Assembly: GCA_942492025.1 (NCBI GenBank)
Contig: CALODJ010000006.1
Location: 680,713 to 744,712, forward strand
Length of the DNA: 64,000 bases
Direction of reading: 5' to 3'
Source: JABDQW01 sp942492025
GTDB taxonomy: Bacteria > Pseudomonadota > Gammaproteobacteria > SZUA-229
A program made the translations under genes and the position numbers. Of the stretch, positions 8,915 through 17,269 are shown piece after piece; the stretch's first letter is position 1; each line of letters starts with the position of its first letter. Below the pieces are notes generated by a model that was not told the DNA's origin, did not search any database, and saw only the letters and a list, made by a program, of their open reading frames with translations.

Positions 8915-10132
8915 CTAACCTGTGTATTTCTGCATCACCAGGCAGGCATTGGTGCCGCCGAAGCCAAAGTTATTCGACATCACGCTGTTCAGCTCAACAT
9001 CGTCCCGTCTTTCGGTGACTATAGGCATGTCTTTGGCGGCCTCGTCCATATTCTCGATATTGGCTGACGCCTGTATGAAATTATTTTCCAGCATTAGAAG
9101 GCTGTAGATGGCTTCCTGAACACCGGAGGCGCCGAGTGAATGCCCGGCGAGCGATTTGCTCGAGCTGATCGGAGGTATAGTGTCGCCGAAGGTCTCACGA
9201 ATGGCTTCCAGCTCTTTGGTATCACCAACAGGCGTACTGGTGCCGTGTGTGTTGATGTAATCGAGTGGTTGAGCCAGGCCCTCAGTCGCCATTTTCATGC
9301 AACGAACAGCACCTTCACCCGAGGGGGCAACCATATCAGCGCCATCCGAAGTTGCACCATAACCGACAATTTCAGCAATGATATTGGCGCCACGACTGAG
9401 GGCGTGCTCGAGTTCTTCTACGACCATGGCACCGCCACCACCAGCAATGACAAAACCATCGCGGTCGGCGTCGTAGGTGCGTGATGCTTTTTGCGGGGTC
9501 TCGTTGAATTTGGTCGATAGTGCGCCCATGGCGTCGAACATCATGCTCAGTGACCAGTGTTCTTCCTCGCCACCACCGGCAAAGATGATGTCCTGTTTAC
9601 CCATCTGTATCAATTCGTAGGCATTGCCGATACAGTGCGTACTGGTAGCGCAGGCCGAGCTGATGGAGTAATTCACGCCCTTGATATGAAAGGGTGTTGC
9701 CAGGCAGGCTGATACAGTGCTGCTCATGGTTCTGGGTACCATGTAGGGGCCAACCCGTCTCAGGCCCTTGTTGCGTAAAATATCGGCAGCTTCCACCTGG
9801 TTCGCGGATGAGCCGCCACCCGAGCCCATGATGATACCTGTGCGTGAGCTAGACACCATATCATTGCCCAGACTGGCATGTTCTATGGCCTCTTGCATGG
9901 CGATATAGGCAAAGGCGGCTGAATCACCCATGAAGCGTTTGACTTTACGATCGATGAAGGCATCAAAATCGATGTCAATGCTCCCAGCAACATGGCTGCG
10001 CATGCCCATATCCACATAAGCCTGCTGGAACTTTATTCCTGAGCGGCCTTGCCTGAGTGAGTCGAGTACGGCATTTCTGTCATTTCCCAGGCAGGAAACG
10101 ATGCCATAACCAGTAACAACAACACGTTTCAT
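8915..10132 (-). CDS. fabB: 3-oxoacyl-ACP synthase I
   Basis: Condenses malonyl-ACP with acyl-ACP and elongates the cis-3-decenoyl intermediate made by FabA, so it is needed for unsaturated fatty acids. Thiolase-fold KAS with the nucleophile Cys161 (SSACATSTHC), the two active-site histidines in NTHGTSTPVGD and KSLAGHSLGASG, and the C-terminal glycine-rich NNFGFGGTNA. 405 aa, the usual length (406 in E. coli). It starts 8 bp after the fabA stop, forming the classic fabA-fabB operon. Confidence 0.96.
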   Translation of the reverse strand: MKRVVVTGYGIVSCLGNDRNAVLDSLRQGRSGIKFQQAYVDMGMRSHVAGSIDIDFDAFIDRKVKRFMGDSAAFAYIAMQEAIEHASLGNDMVSSSRTGIIMGSGGGSSANQVEAADILRNKGLRRVGPYMVPRTMSSTVSACLATPFHIKGVNYSISSACATSTHCIGNAYELIQMGKQDIIFAGGGEEEHWSLSMMFDAMGALSTKFNETPQKASRTYDADRDGFVIAGGGGAMVVEELEHALSRGANIIAEIVGYGATSDGADMVAPSGEGAVRCMKMATEGLAQPLDYINTHGTSTPVGDTKELEAIRETFGDTIPPISSSKSLAGHSLGASGVQEAIYSLLMLENNFIQASANIENMDEAAKDMPIVTERRDDVELNSVMSNNFGFGGTNACLVMQKYTG

Positions 10133-10140
10133 AACAAACT

Positions 10141-10656
10141 CTAGAAATTATCAGTCGAGGTAAATAATCCTACTCGTAGATTTTTTGCAGTATATATCAC
10201 ACGGTCATCAACGAAGACCTCACCGTCAGCAATGCCCAAAACAAGGTCTCTGGCAATAACACGCCTGATATGGATGTGATAGCCTACGGTTTCAGCGGAC
10301 GGCAGCACCTGGCCCGTGAATTTTACTTCCCCGACCCCGAGTGCGCGACCACGCCCTGGATAGCCCAACCAGCCAAGGTAAAAGCCCACAAGTTGCCACA
10401 TCGCATCCAGACCAAGACATCCCGGCATGACCGGATCGCCGTCGAAATGGCAGTTAAAAAACCAGAGTTTAGGGTCGATGTCAAGTTCAGCCTTGATTTC
10501 ACCCTTGCTGTAATCGCCGGAATTCTCTGTAATGCTTGTGATACGATCAACCATGAGCATGTTTGGCAGGGGTAATTGTGCATTACCGGGCCCGAACAGT
10601 TCCCCATGGCCGCATTTTAATAATTCATCATAGGTATAGGAATTCTGGCGGGTCAT
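10141..10656 (-). CDS. fabA: 3-hydroxydecanoyl-ACP dehydratase/isomerase
   Basis: Dehydrates 3-hydroxyacyl-ACP and isomerises the C10 trans-2 intermediate to cis-3, the entry to unsaturated fatty acids. Hot-dog fold with the catalytic His in NCHFDGDPVMPG and the catalytic Asp in LGLDAMWQ. Start chosen at 10656 (MTRQNSYTYDELL) because it matches the length and N-terminus of FabA (171 versus 172 aa); an in-frame ATG at 10701 would add 15 unconserved residues. First gene of fabA-fabB. Confidence 0.95.
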   Translation of the reverse strand: MTRQNSYTYDELLKCGHGELFGPGNAQLPLPNMLMVDRITSITENSGDYSKGEIKAELDIDPKLWFFNCHFDGDPVMPGCLGLDAMWQLVGFYLGWLGYPGRGRALGVGEVKFTGQVLPSAETVGYHIHIRRVIARDLVLGIADGEVFVDDRVIYTAKNLRVGLFTSTDNF

Positions 10657-10778
10657 TGAAATGGATTCTGTCTTATTTGCGGGTTTGTTGTCTGCGAGCA
10701 TGTTGGTTCGGCTAAAAGGCAGTGATTTTATAGGAAATTGCCGGGCGATGGTATCTGACTACGAATGAGAGCGTAATT

Positions 10779-11126
10779 ATGCAGGAAATCTTGTTGATAG
10801 CCCTGTTGCTGGCAATCGTCGCTTACTGGTGGGATACGACACGCACCAACGAAATAGCGATGCACAACTGTGGTCGCATCTGCCAGTCTGCCGGCGTGCA
10901 ACTGCTGGATGCGACCGTATCAAGGCAGCGTGTCTGGTTGCGGCGACATCCGCAGGGAGGTATACAGATATGTCGTCTTTACAGTTTTGAATACAGCAGT
11001 GACAATAAAAGCCGCCAGTTTGGTTATATCGTATTGCTTGGACGCCAGGTGGTCGAGAGTAAAATCGGACCTGCCGATGTCGGGGAGCCTGCTTCGGGTC
11101 CTGAATCAGGCTCCACATTCCATTAG
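10779..11126 (+). CDS. DUF3301 membrane protein
   Basis: 115 aa. One N-terminal membrane helix (about 2-20, ending YWWD), then the DUF3301 pattern: a conserved Cys in HNCGRICQSAGVQLLDATV, basic strands (RVWLRRHPQGG) and CRLYSFEYSSD. Widespread in Gammaproteobacteria with no known function. Its TAG stop is the first three bases of a repeat element (from 11124), so the original C-terminus may have been altered. Divergent from fabA. Confidence 0.75.
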   Translation: MQEILLIALLLAIVAYWWDTTRTNEIAMHNCGRICQSAGVQLLDATVSRQRVWLRRHPQGGIQICRLYSFEYSSDNKSRQFGYIVLLGRQVVESKIGPADVGEPASGPESGSTFH

Positions 11127-11274
11127 CCCGCATTTCTCACCAGATGGACGAGCTTGAATCCACAATGCGTTTTGCTCGGTCGGGCATACACACTGTTATT
11201 CCACTTCTTCGTATAATCCTTTGTACATCCAAATCTGTACGTGATCATCTCGCCCCCTGGTGAGTACGCGGGCT
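11125..11274. mobile_element. Short variant of the MITE family (150 bp)
   Basis: Left end AGCCCGCATTTCTCACCAGA (11125-11144) and right end CCTGGTGAGTACGCGGGCT (11256-11274) are the same terminal repeats as the full MITEs, but the interior is unrelated. The left end abuts and supplies the stop of the DUF3301 gene; the right end lies 12 bp from the DUF4426 stop. Confidence 0.7.
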
Positions 11275-11286
11275 TGATTGCCGTGG

Positions 11287-11760
11287 TCAGTAAATAAAAA
11301 AGCGTTTGCTGAATTGCAGTCGGGCAGGCCCTTTTTCACCCTGAGGTGTAATGTTCAGTCGAAATTTGAGGAATTCTCCATCACTGACTTTTAACTCAGC
11401 TAGGTAGTAAATTGCCGTATCTTCCTTGATTTCTCGAAACTCGAGGGTTTTCAGCTGCCCGGTAAGATTGCTGGCATTACCGGTTACCGTGGCTTCTACG
11501 GGTTTACCCGTTGTGCCCATGACTTTCTTCAAAACAGTGATGTTGATGATGATGCGGTTGTTTCGCCGAGTTAGTTCGTAGGCCTTGGCCATTTCGGGCG
11601 ACAGGGTGTCGCTTCTGAAAGCGTTGTAATGGACAACATAATCGCCGAACACTCTCGAATTCTCGGCGAATGCATTAGCACCGCTACCGAGAAACATCAG
11701 CATGATCAGGCTTTTTATAAACAGATTCATTTTACCGGTAAGACTTGATTGACCACACAT
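11287..11760 (-). CDS. DUF4426 exported protein
   Basis: 157 aa with signal peptide (hydrophobic stretch then ANAFAEN) and the DUF4426 core FGDYVVHYNAFRSD...NRIIINITVLKK. Secreted or periplasmic; function unknown. A strong GAGGAG lies 8 nt before the ATG at 11760, favouring that start over the internal ATG at 11730. A TATAAT (11796-11801, minus strand) lies upstream. Confidence 0.8.
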   Translation of the reverse strand: MCGQSSLTGKMNLFIKSLIMLMFLGSGANAFAENSRVFGDYVVHYNAFRSDTLSPEMAKAYELTRRNNRIIINITVLKKVMGTTGKPVEATVTGNASNLTGQLKTLEFREIKEDTAIYYLAELKVSDGEFLKFRLNITPQGEKGPARLQFSKRFFIY

Positions 11761-11898
11761 ACGAAATTCTCCTCGTGAGATATACTAAACTAATGATTAT
11801 AGAGTAACATTATTGCGCAGATAAGGTACATAAGCAGGTATAACAAATACGCGCAATCGTATGTTTTTAGTGCGATTTCGGAATATTTACCCCTGCTG

Positions 11899-12999
11899 TC
11901 ATGGTGGCAGCAGTTGTAAAAGTTCAATGCCAATGCATTGCAGTCGCCATCCGTTCAAGACCAGTAAATCACGTTTTCCCTGGACCAGTTTCTCCGCATC
12001 CTTGCGATTACACAGCATACCGGGAGAAATCCCTAGTTCGGACGCTTTTTTGCGTAGATGATCCAGAACGCCGCTTAGCGCCGCTGACTGAGCTTGTGTG
12101 AGCTGTCTGCGCTTGAGAGTCGGCCATTCGGACGCCGCCTTGATGTATGCAGCGTTCAGGGTTTCAGATAACGAATCGAGCTCAGACATTTCCAGCACTT
12201 GACCAATCGGCCCGATTTGCCTCAATTGGCTGCTGTTTTTAGGTTGCTCGATGGCGATCCTAATGAGAATATCATCCGGCAGGATCCGCCTGCGCGGCCT
12301 GTCTCTGGCAATGGCGCGTCGCTCGCGCCAAACGGCTGCTGCCTGAAGCACCGCGAGCTCAACGCCAACCAGGCGCTCTTTTGCCTTTACCCGCATCCAG
12401 CTATCGGTGAGGGCAGACTCGTCATTGAAATTTTTGGAGCACAGGCGATCGCATTCTTCTTGCATCCACGCTGAACGATCGAGCGTTTCCAGCTCAGTCT
12501 GCTGCTGTTGATGCAGTGAAAGCAAGTACCGGACATCATCTGCCGCATATTCGAGTTGCGCTGTTGTCAACGGGCGTTTCAACCAGTTTGTGCGTGTCTC
12601 TGATTTTGGCAATGGCACATTCAACGTCTGCATAACCAGACTGGCGTAACTTGACTGGTGGTCTTCGTGCATCAGTGCATTTGCGACCTGTGTATCAAAT
12701 ATCGGACAAGGTTTGTCATCCAGGGTCAGCTCCAATACTTCAAGGTCTTGCATGCAGGCATGAAAAACTTTGGTAATCGCAGGGTTGAACATCAGCTCCG
12801 ACAGCAGCGGTTTGACGTCGAATGCGAGTGGATCGATGCAGGCTATGGTGTCGCCACCCGCAAGCTGTATCAGGCCGATGTGAGGGAAATAGGATCGCTC
12901 CCGCGCAAATTCTGTATCAACAGCGATGCACGCGTGGTTTTTAAATTCATCACATAAAGCTGCCAATGCAGCAGGTGATTCGATCAGTTCCGGCGCCAT
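11899..12999 (-). CDS. rnd: Ribonuclease D
   Basis: 3'-to-5' exoribonuclease that trims tRNA and other stable RNA ends. DEDDy catalytic residues are visible: AVDTEFARERSY, HACMQDLEVL, and YAADDVRYLLSL with the tyrosine. An HRDC domain follows (about 210-290). ATG 12999 is preferred; a TTG one codon upstream is possible. Its start overlaps the gloA stop, so the two are probably co-transcribed. 366 aa, typical. Confidence 0.93.
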   Translation of the reverse strand: MAPELIESPAALAALCDEFKNHACIAVDTEFARERSYFPHIGLIQLAGGDTIACIDPLAFDVKPLLSELMFNPAITKVFHACMQDLEVLELTLDDKPCPIFDTQVANALMHEDHQSSYASLVMQTLNVPLPKSETRTNWLKRPLTTAQLEYAADDVRYLLSLHQQQQTELETLDRSAWMQEECDRLCSKNFNDESALTDSWMRVKAKERLVGVELAVLQAAAVWRERRAIARDRPRRRILPDDILIRIAIEQPKNSSQLRQIGPIGQVLEMSELDSLSETLNAAYIKAASEWPTLKRRQLTQAQSAALSGVLDHLRKKASELGISPGMLCNRKDAEKLVQGKRDLLVLNGWRLQCIGIELLQLLPP

Positions 13000-13388
13000 C
13001 AAGCTTGTTTAGGGGCGAGTAGTTCGATCGGATAACCGTCAGGGTCTTCGACAAAGGCAATAATCGTTGTGCCGGCATTCATCGGGCCTGGTTCACGTAG
13101 GATATTTCCACCCTGAGCGCGTATTTTCTTGGCCGCAGCGTAAACATCATCGACCTCGATAGCGAGATGGCCAAACCCGGTGCCCAGATCGTAAGCATCC
13201 GTATCCCAGTTGTACGTTAGTTCGATCACGGAATGGTCCTTCTCGTCACCATAGCCAACGAATGCAAGTGTGAATTGACCATCGGGGTAGTCTTTTTGTC
13301 GCAGCAGTTTCATCCCCAGGATTTTGGTGTAGAAATCGATAGATCTGCCAAGATTGCCGACACGTATCATGGTATGTAGCAGGCGCAT
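12999..13388 (-). CDS. gloA: Lactoylglutathione lyase (glyoxalase I)
   Basis: Converts the methylglyoxal-glutathione hemithioacetal to S-lactoylglutathione. Metal ligands of the VOC fold are visible: His in RLLHTMIRVGN, Glu in VIELTYNWD, His in GFGHLAIEVDD and Glu in YPIELLAP. Start at ATG 13388 (MRLLHTMIRV) gives the usual 129 aa and has AAAGG upstream; the frame runs further to 13451 but without conservation. Upstream of rnd with overlapping ends. Confidence 0.93.
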   Translation of the reverse strand: MRLLHTMIRVGNLGRSIDFYTKILGMKLLRQKDYPDGQFTLAFVGYGDEKDHSVIELTYNWDTDAYDLGTGFGHLAIEVDDVYAAAKKIRAQGGNILREPGPMNAGTTIIAFVEDPDGYPIELLAPKQA

Positions 13389-13442
13389 GCGCTTTACCTT
13401 TTTAATCTTAAAGCCAGGTATGTTACATTGCTGTACAGGTAG

Positions 13443-14204
13443 ATGCGACAAATGAGTAACAGCCTCGTTATGGATTTTTCATTTAATGCCAGAACCTTCA
13501 GAAGTCTGTTGCACAGTGCTGTCGCCGAACATATCGCCGATATCACAGCGGATAGCTCAGCTCGGGAGACACCCGAGCAGCTACTCGCAGGTATGGAACA
13601 AGCCATCGATGTGTTGGAGCGCGCTGATGCCGACATTGCAGCCCGGCACGGCGAAAGCGTACTGTCGGAGGCTGAAATCACTGAAATTGGCGATTATACG
13701 CTCGGTTTGCTGGAGGCCATCGTCGAGCGTGTCGAGACCGCGAGCGGCCACCAGAGTCGCGAGCTTACGCGGCTTGCGATCCCGATTTCCCTGTGGATTG
13801 CCAGACAGGGTGGATACATCAATAAACTCGAGCTGGTGGTCAATTCGCTGGCGGCTTGGGCGAATGAATTGAAGGATACCCTGCAAATTGCCGATCTGGT
13901 CCGTGTTATTCGCGAGATAATCGATGCGGCTTCCAGTGAGATTCGCCAGGATCTCGACCAGAGTAATCCCATGCGACCCTGGCGCATCATCAACCTGAAC
14001 TACGGTATCGTGGCAACACGAAGCCATGATCCGGCCCTGATGGATCAGGCATTTTCCAAACTGGTCGAGAACCTGCCACAAGATGCGCGTGCATTTTTCA
14101 GAGAAGGCATGCAACAGATGGATATCGTAGGGTATCCCGAAGAGGTGCGAGAAGTGGTCGAACGCTATGAAAGAATGTGGGGTTCGGAGGATACGCTCCA
14201 TTAA
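13443..14204 (+). CDS. Conserved helical protein of unknown function
   Basis: 253 aa (250 from the ATG at 13452), divergent from gloA. Predicted mostly alpha-helical with no signal peptide, membrane helix or cofactor motif. The region LWIARQGGYINKLELVVNSLAAWAN looks like a tight helical bundle. I do not recognise the family. The start is ambiguous: AGG at 13437-13439 is close to 13443 and far from 13452. A solo MITE end begins directly after the TAA. Confidence 0.7.
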   Translation: MRQMSNSLVMDFSFNARTFRSLLHSAVAEHIADITADSSARETPEQLLAGMEQAIDVLERADADIAARHGESVLSEAEITEIGDYTLGLLEAIVERVETASGHQSRELTRLAIPISLWIARQGGYINKLELVVNSLAAWANELKDTLQIADLVRVIREIIDAASSEIRQDLDQSNPMRPWRIINLNYGIVATRSHDPALMDQAFSKLVENLPQDARAFFREGMQQMDIVGYPEEVREVVERYERMWGSEDTLH

Positions 14205-14223
14205 GGTGGTGAGAAATGCGGGC
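14205..14223. repeat. Solo end of the MITE family
   Basis: GGTGGTGAGAAATGCGGGC, directly after the TAA of the preceding gene and 2 bp before a second inverted-repeat element. No partner end is visible. Confidence 0.6.
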
Positions 14224-14225
14224 CT

Positions 14226-14387
14226 GGAGTCTGCGCGGTAGAAAGTCTCCCTGCTGCAAAAGCGCTTCAGCGGTCCATTTATATGTTCTTTTTCGTTGCG
14301 TAGTGCCCACTATGCGCCTCAAAAGAACAGAAAACTGTCCTCGCCGTGCCACTTTTTTGCTACGGGTATTTCTACCGCTCAGACTCC
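14226..14387. repeat. Second inverted-repeat element (162 bp), strongly structured
   Basis: Outer arms GGAGTCTGCGCGGTAGAAA (14226-14244) and TTTCTACCGCTCAGACTCC (14369-14387) are complementary at 18 of 19 positions. Inside lies another hairpin, GTTCTTTT...AAAAGAAC, enclosing GCGTAGTG/CACTATGC. The right end contributes CTAG, whose complement is the TAG stop of the TerB-like gene. It differs from the main MITE family but behaves alike: short, non-coding and abutting a stop codon. Confidence 0.65.
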
Positions 14388-14851
14388 TAGTCCCTGGACT
14401 GGGCAGAAGCCTCGTGTTTGCTCTGGATGAAGGCCGAATGCGGGACATGCAACAGATCGGCCAGTCTTCTGACCAGATGTTCCTCGAATTTATGTATTTT
14501 TTGATCGGCGTAGGCCATTTGCCAGAGGCGTGTTATCAACGCGCGTTTTTGCTGCTGGGTGTGGAATTCATTGATCAGTGAGGTGAACTGATAATAATCG
14601 GTGGCCTCGGTTCTTTCTTCTTCAGCCAGCAGAATCAGCTCCTCGGCTTCAGCTTCATTCAAATCAAAACTGTCCTGCAAGGCAGAGCGCAAAGTAGCGA
14701 GTTCAGCCTGTTGAACCGAGTGGTCGGCGTAGAGCACTTCAATCATCAAAGCGGCGCAGGCCAGCTGCAACTGGTGTGCTATGTCTTCACCAGTAACTGC
14801 CTCAGTAAGGATGATATGCTGCTCGAAAAATTGTTTGATTTTCAGGATCAT
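14387..14851 (-). CDS. TerB-like protein
   Basis: 154 aa, acidic, all-helical, matching the TerB-like family: duplicated helices with ALMIEVLYADHSVQQAE and LWQMAYADQKIHKFEEHLVRRLADLLHV, whose acidic residues may bind metal. TerB-like domains occur in envelope-stress proteins, but this single-domain form has no defined role. Its ATG overlaps the stop of the glutaredoxin-like gene (ATGA). The stop comes from the adjacent repeat. Confidence 0.8.
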   Translation of the reverse strand: MILKIKQFFEQHIILTEAVTGEDIAHQLQLACAALMIEVLYADHSVQQAELATLRSALQDSFDLNEAEAEELILLAEEERTEATDYYQFTSLINEFHTQQQKRALITRLWQMAYADQKIHKFEEHLVRRLADLLHVPHSAFIQSKHEASAQSRD

Positions 14852-15252
14852 GTTGATTCCCTGACCTTGTCCAGCAGTTGTTTCAGCCGCTCTTCATCAA
14901 AACCACTGATGACGTACTGGTCAACGAGGAATACAGGGACGGCCTGTGCATTGACGCGATGATACAGCCTCTCGCCTTCAGCAGACCGCTCGATGTCGTA
15001 TTCACAGTAATTGATGTTGTTCGTGGTGAAGTAGCGCCTGGCCTGATAGCAGTATTTACACCACCAGGTACCCAGCATGACGACTTCTGGTTTGGTGCTG
15101 AGAATGGCATCATCACAGTGTATCCGTTTGATCGAAGGTTTGTAGTTAATCATGGCCAATGCGGCGAGAATGATCAGGATCGCTATCGGGCCGTTCAAAC
15201 GGCGCAGTTTCGAAGGGGGAGCATTCTGATTCTGGTACGCGCTATCTGTCAT
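14848..15252 (-). CDS. Membrane-anchored glutaredoxin-like protein
   Basis: 134 aa from ATG 15252. One membrane helix (about 21-37) is followed by a glutaredoxin domain with the redox pair Cys65-Cys68 (TWWCKYCYQ), and VPVFLVDQYVISGFDEE carrying the cis-Pro and substrate-binding loop. Likely a thiol-disulfide reductase facing one side of the membrane. The frame continues to 15312 through the terminator of the upstream gene, which argues for the 15252 start. Overlaps the TerB-like gene by 4 bp. Confidence 0.8.
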   Translation of the reverse strand: MTDSAYQNQNAPPSKLRRLNGPIAILIILAALAMINYKPSIKRIHCDDAILSTKPEVVMLGTWWCKYCYQARRYFTTNNINYCEYDIERSAEGERLYHRVNAQAVPVFLVDQYVISGFDEERLKQLLDKVREST

Positions 15253-15260
15253 GATGCAAT

Positions 15261-15298
15261 AAACAAAAACACCCGGTATCTTTGTGACTACCGGGTGT
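15261..15298 (-). terminator. Intrinsic terminator after mlaC
   Basis: Perfect 10-bp stem ACACCCGGTA/TACCGGGTGT (15269-15278 and 15289-15298), followed on the minus strand by TTTTGTTT. It ends the mlaC transcript just before the glutaredoxin-like gene. Confidence 0.85.
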
Positions 15299-15323
15299 GT
15301 TAGTTGTTCCATTTAGGACTGGA

Positions 15324-15989
15324 TTAACGCAGGTATTCTTGCCTCCGCTGATCAAAATCTCGGTCACCATAGCCACGTAATTCAGCAATGAAATGCCTGC
15401 GGTAATAGAGCACGGCACTTGTGCCATTGGCCTTTACATCGACGATTCTCCATTTACCGTCATCGCGGCGCATGCCAAAATCCAGTCGTGCCGGAGGCTG
15501 TTGTTTTCTGATCACGTTGACTCTGACGACTGCTTCGTCGCCACGGCCCCTGAAACGCGTTCTGTCATAACGCAGCGAGGTATTATCGGGATCGAAGCCG
15601 CCCATATGTTTTACCAGGGCTGTCAGAAAAGTTTCTTGCAGCTTGGTCTGGAACTCGATCTTGTCTTCGGTGCTCATATAACGCGCGTATGGCCCTGTGA
15701 TCCATTCTGACATAGCATCGAAGTCGAAATGTGGAAAAATTTTCTTTTCGAGGAACGATCTCAGCATGCCTGGATGGGCAACATCCTTGCCCTTGATGAA
15801 CTTCTCGAGGTCTGAAACCGCCTGTTTGAGTTCAGCAGCGGGATCAGGAATATCTGCATAACGGCTGCTTCTGGCAGGGTAGCGATCGCCCCTATCGCCG
15901 TAAGGCATGGAATAATCACTATATGCATAGGCAGTATTGATACACAAAAATATCACTATGGTGGTCAGTGAGACAAGGACTTTCTTCAT
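15324..15989 (-). CDS. mlaC: MlaC-family periplasmic phospholipid-binding protein
   Basis: 221 aa with signal peptide (ending TAYAYS). The body matches the MlaC/Ttg2D family: KIFPHFDFDAMSEWITGPYARYM, the FQTKLQETFLTALVKHMGGFD helix and a WRIVDVKANGTSAVLYYRRHF strand pair. In the Mla pathway it ferries phospholipids between outer and inner membranes. No other mla genes are nearby, so it is a stand-alone copy. The segment after the signal peptide is unusually rich in Arg, Asp and Tyr. Confidence 0.85.
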   Translation of the reverse strand: MKKVLVSLTTIVIFLCINTAYAYSDYSMPYGDRGDRYPARSSRYADIPDPAAELKQAVSDLEKFIKGKDVAHPGMLRSFLEKKIFPHFDFDAMSEWITGPYARYMSTEDKIEFQTKLQETFLTALVKHMGGFDPDNTSLRYDRTRFRGRGDEAVVRVNVIRKQQPPARLDFGMRRDDGKWRIVDVKANGTSAVLYYRRHFIAELRGYGDRDFDQRRQEYLR

Positions 15990-16021
15990 GTTAGATCTCT
16001 TTATTATTAGAAGGTGAGCGA

Positions 16022-16747
16022 ATGAGGACTAAGAATAACGTGTCTGGTGGGTTGTCTTCAAGGGCTGGAGCGAAAATACTCCTTGCGACTGTTTTCCTGT
16101 GTTTTTTGGAGGTTTTTTTAGAGCCAATGGCGTCGGCAGCAGCACAGGATGAATGGTCGCGTTTGGAGCTGGAATGGGCGCAGGAAGAGCGAGCCCTTGG
16201 GGTCAACGAAGGTGAGCTGCAACTGCTTGATCAGCCCCCGGAGGTGGCTTCACATTTTCATCATACCCGTTTGTTGATCAGGGAGCAGAGCCTGCGCACT
16301 GGCTGGGTGACGATGTACCAGTGCCACAGTGATCTGGATAAGGTGGCATCTTCACAGATCGTGTATCAGCCGGATCGCATCAGCAATATCAGGGTGTTGT
16401 CATCCCAGAACATCGGTTCTGTCTGGGTTGAGGGGCATACAGTGCAAATGAAAGGCATAGCGACGGGATCGAAGATCTGTATTTCTGCAGACAGAAAGGC
16501 GTTAAGCAATGAAGAGGGTAGATACCACCTCAAGCTTGGCCCATTCATCCGCCGGTTTCTGGATGGATATTATCCGATGCACGTTCGCGTTGAGGTCTGT
16601 TACCCAAATTCATTGGAGTTGGTCAGTTCGAGGCCGGTAAAGGCTTTGCAACACGCTAAAAATGAAACCCGGTATGCGGATATTGATGTCTGGGTGGTTG
16701 GCGAGCTCAACATAGAGCTCGTCTTCGTCGATGATCAACCGCACTAG
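16022..16747 (+). CDS. Exported protein of unknown function
   Basis: 241 aa with a signal peptide (membrane stretch about 18-38, ending ASAAAQD). The mature part contains paired cysteines (MYQCHSDLDK, KICISADRK, VEVCYPN), which could form disulfides in the periplasm. No family recognised. Its TAG stop is the CTAG border of MITE copy 2, so the reading frame ends where the element begins and may once have been longer. Divergent from mlaC, with starts only 32 bp apart. Confidence 0.65.
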   Translation: MRTKNNVSGGLSSRAGAKILLATVFLCFLEVFLEPMASAAAQDEWSRLELEWAQEERALGVNEGELQLLDQPPEVASHFHHTRLLIREQSLRTGWVTMYQCHSDLDKVASSQIVYQPDRISNIRVLSSQNIGSVWVEGHTVQMKGIATGSKICISADRKALSNEEGRYHLKLGPFIRRFLDGYYPMHVRVEVCYPNSLELVSSRPVKALQHAKNETRYADIDVWVVGELNIELVFVDDQPH

Positions 16748-17058
16748 CCCGCATTTCTCACCAGGATCACGGGAGCAGGCGCAGGATTCGTGTTCGTAAG
16801 CGCCGCTCTGGAGCGAAAAGCGTAGCAATAGCTTGGGCGAAGCGGCCGTAGTGTGCGCCGTGCGCACCGAAACAGCCCAGCACACTGAGGATTCACGGTG
16901 CGCACGGCGCACCCTACGGTCTCATGCAAACCAAGACTAGCCTGAACCGTGATAGGCATGCTTGAACAACACACTGTATTTTTAATCATCCGAGATTCAC
17001 TCCAAAAAACCAATGCCTTACCAGTATTCCGCGCCGCCTGGTGAGAAATGCGGGCTAG
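16744..17058. mobile_element. MITE-like element, copy 2 (315 bp)
   Basis: CTAG at both borders; ends AGCCCGCATTTCTCACCAGG and CCTGGTGAGAAATGCGGGCT. The longest copy, carrying the segment TCTGGAGCGAAAAGCGTAGC that is missing from copy 1 and the nested palindrome at 16848-16917. The left CTAG provides the stop codon of the preceding gene. Confidence 0.88.
16848..16917. repeat. Nested GTGCGCAC palindromic repeat, copy B
   Basis: 70-bp module inside MITE copy 2, with arms as at 7225-7294 (one base differs in the left arm). Confidence 0.85.
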
Positions 17059-17269
17059 ACTTGTGGATGAGGCATGCGGGCTTGAAGAATCTGGTTTTAA
17101 AGTACAGGTAACTATTGGCTGGTTACAAAATCAACATTACAGCTTCACAGCGTTTGAGCTTTCTGTTCCGGACCAGGCGAGATCTCTACCCCGAGCGAGC
17201 TACGGGCCAAAAGCCCTGCCGTGGCCCCCCGATGGTCACCCAGTGCAACAGGTGACCTGATCAGGATTG

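Noticed and set aside
17048..17260. 70-residue frame starting in the MITE end
   Set aside because: Its start lies inside the repeat end and no family is recognisable. It is probably spacer.
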